Position numbers and translations under genes: made by a program | Part shown: positions 5,961 to 7,540 of the stretch, one piece after another | Numbering within the stretch: the stretch's first letter is position 1 | How the letters are laid out: the number at the start of each line of letters is the position of its first letter | DNA from: Promethearchaeota archaeon | GTDB lineage: Archaea > Asgardarchaeota > Lokiarchaeia > Sigynarchaeales > SOKP01 | NCBI GenBank assembly: GCA_019057975.1 | Contig: JAHLWJ010000214.1 | Location: forward strand, 1 to 7,540 | Direction: 5' to 3' | DNA: 7,540 bases | The notes under the pieces: generated by a model | What the model was told of the DNA's origin: nothing | Database searches by the model: none | Seen by the model: the letters and a program-made list of their open reading frames with translations, nothing else

Positions 5961-7540
5961 TTAAATAGGTTTTGTATTTTCATCTAATGATTTATCAACA
6001 ATTTTATCTAATTCCAACTTTTTTTCTAACGATGTATTGATCAATTGATCAGAATCAATTTTTGTTTCTACAGCGAGTTCTGGTTTTTTTTTAAACTTCT
6101 CTATAACTTTGGTTACTTTTGTTCCACCAGCCTTAAGTCTAAGAGATTTTGATGTACCACTTAATTCTTTATTATAAGATTTTTTAAAAGCTATCTCTCT
6201 AGGCATTATTGGTACATCTGGTGCAGAACTTTTATAAAGTGTTCTCTTGAATTTTCTCACTTTTCTAACGGGTCTAGGATATTTAAAAAATTTTTGATAT
6301 GCAATTAAATAACCACCTAAACATACTGTAGCTGCGCTTACTGCGATCAAAAGTGCCGTGGACACCCACGGCTCAGAAAATATATCCGCAAATGTTTCTT
6401 TATAAGAAATATATAAGTATACATCCGTTATAGAGATAGTGATATCTTGTTCTAAACCAAAATCTTCAGCTAAAAACACTTGGATTGTTAAATTAAAACT
6501 TTCATATGGCAAAATTTTCGAAACAATATCAAAACCACCAATTCTCGCTTCTTGAAAATCGGGTGAATAAACGTAATCAATTAAGCTTATAGTTTGTTCA
6601 TATTTCCTATCATTAATATAGACCCTAATTTGGGAATTTTGGGAGGCTTCAGTCCAATTTTGATCGATTTTAAATTTAAAATTAAGATCAGCACCAGTAA
6701 CCCGAACATTTGAACCATTAATTGCATCTAACTCTTGATTCCAAGATACGGCGGTAAATTGATCTATTTTTTTAACATAAGAAAAAGTCAAATTTAGATT
6801 TTTAAAGCGTAGTTCAGTCCAATCATCTAAATCAGTTCCAGAATTATTATCTTCACAATACATATATATACCTATTACAACTGTAAAATTATTGTGACCT
6901 GGATCAACAGCTAAAACATTAGTTAAGGCATCGATAATTGCTTGTTTTTCGTAAGCTCCGATATGCCCTTCAATATCATACAATGAAAGGTCTTCATTGC
7001 CTAACCAACGGGTTTGATTAAATGCAATCCTATAAGTATTCAATTCATCGATATCTAAAGTAGTAATTTCAACGTAAAATTGAGCGTAGTCAAATTTTTC
7101 AAATTGATTTATTATAACTCCTGCTCTGGCGAAATCATCACCTGGAGTGTCAATATACATATCAACACTGGCATTAATTAATGCATCAAATTCTACTGAT
7201 GTAATTATATAATCTGACATATCAACTGGTAAACTCACATTTGTTCTCCAGTGCATTTCAGGAGTATTTTTAGGCTGACCACCAGGTGGTGGGGATCCTT
7301 CCCACCATAAATGACTACACCACGCTCCATCACTATCAATCCCATAATATGGAACATCTGAACGTTGAGGTACAAGAGCTAGCTCAGATTTATTAAAGGC
7401 TTCCCAATTTGAAAAAGTTGAGCTATCAAGCAGAACTTCTTTCTCATATGCTTCTCCTATAATTTGAATATTTGCTTGATTTGGACTTGTTGATGTAATT
7501 GCATCAGAAATATCTCCGTCAATAGTTGAAAACCATGGAT
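5961..7540 (-). CDS. Short paralogue of the surface protein (paralogue C; 5' end outside window)
   Basis: This frame shows 525 residues and ends with TAA at 5963-5961. It stays open to the right edge. The ATG at 7256 is internal, because the 94 residues before it align with copy B (PWFSTIDGDISD in C against PTWYSNLEGDQSD in B). By that alignment about 79 residues, including the signal, are missing to the right. Visible order: beta-rich ectodomain 1 to about 385 (MSDYIITS from 107), TM about 391-413, then a 110-residue cytoplasmic tail beginning with KYPRPVRKVRKFKRTL and the conserved AP-V-I--RE-AF motif. Unlike both copies of the downstream giant gene, it has no Ig-like repeats and no PKD-like domain: the ectodomain runs almost straight into the membrane helix. 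It is transcribed toward the giant gene across a 520-base gap, so probably as a separate unit. The product is predicted to be a surface protein of unknown function. Confidence 0.88.
   Translation of the reverse strand, partial: PWFSTIDGDISDAITSTSPNQANIQIIGEAYEKEVLLDSSTFSNWEAFNKSELALVPQRSDVPYYGIDSDGAWCSHLWWEGSPPPGGQPKNTPEMHWRTNVSLPVDMSDYIITSVEFDALINASVDMYIDTPGDDFARAGVIINQFEKFDYAQFYVEITTLDIDELNTYRIAFNQTRWLGNEDLSLYDIEGHIGAYEKQAIIDALTNVLAVDPGHNNFTVVIGIYMYCEDNNSGTDLDDWTELRFKNLNLTFSYVKKIDQFTAVSWNQELDAINGSNVRVTGADLNFKFKIDQNWTEASQNSQIRVYINDRKYEQTISLIDYVYSPDFQEARIGGFDIVSKILPYESFNLTIQVFLAEDFGLEQDITISITDVYLYISYKETFADIFSEPWVSTALLIAVSAATVCLGGYLIAYQKFFKYPRPVRKVRKFKRTLYKSSAPDVPIMPREIAFKKSYNKELSGTSKSLRLKAGGTKVTKVIEKFKKKPELAVETKIDSDQLINTSLEKKLELDKIVDKSLDENTKPI
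6297..6368 (-). other. Transmembrane helix of paralogue C
   Basis: The hydrophobic run STALLIAVSAATVCLGGYLI lies between the ectodomain and the basic FFKYPRPVRKVRKFKRTL segment. It carries a cysteine within the membrane, absent from the other two copies. Confidence 0.85.

Noticed and set aside
7254..7256. ATG as the start of paralogue C
   Set aside because: The frame stays open to the right edge, and the 94 residues before this ATG align with copies A and B. The true start is outside the window.

Overview
The window is very AT-rich. It carries large, lysine/asparagine/isoleucine-rich, single-direction (minus strand) genes for membrane-anchored surface proteins. The ectodomains are beta-rich with many N-x-S/T sequons. 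Each transmembrane helix is followed by a strongly basic segment of the type KYPRQVRKVRKYRKTL. From memory of such proteins (no search was run), this combination points to an Asgard archaeon, most likely of the Lokiarchaeia. I put that at about 0.75. No gene with a named function is present, and there are no RNA genes, mobile elements or CRISPR arrays that I can support.

Layout, in the direction of transcription (right to left). (1) 7540-5961 is the 3' part of a surface-protein gene (paralogue C, 525 residues visible, start beyond the right edge). (2) 5960-5441 is a 520-base non-coding gap with a T-rich possible terminator for C, two small adjacent hairpins, and a 23-bp near-perfect palindrome about 54 bases before the next start codon. 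(3) 5440-1 is one uninterrupted reading frame of at least 1813 codons that leaves the left edge still open. By comparison with C, it probably ends only about five codons beyond the edge.

The giant frame is the main discovery. It is two complete copies of the same roughly 910-residue protein fused head to tail (copy B, residues 1 to about 901; copy A, about 902 to 1813). Each copy has its own N-terminal hydrophobic signal/anchor, a shared beta-rich ectodomain, two related Ig-like repeats, a PKD-like domain with a DxDxDG loop, a transmembrane helix and a basic cytoplasmic module. The period is about 912 codons, and landmarks at 5438, 4919, 3038, 2675, 2183 and 2 all lie in one frame. The predicted topology is therefore signal - ectodomain - TM - cytoplasmic loop - TM - ectodomain - TM - cytoplasmic tail. 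Paralogue C has the same ectodomain start, transmembrane helix and tail, but lacks the two Ig-like repeats and the PKD-like domain.

Taken together, the three copies look like a locally expanding family of surface proteins. The ectodomain changes by domain gain or loss, while a cytoplasmic module is kept at a fixed distance from the membrane. The ligand, partner and physiological role cannot be read from the sequence. Adhesion, cell-cell contact or envelope structure are guesses.
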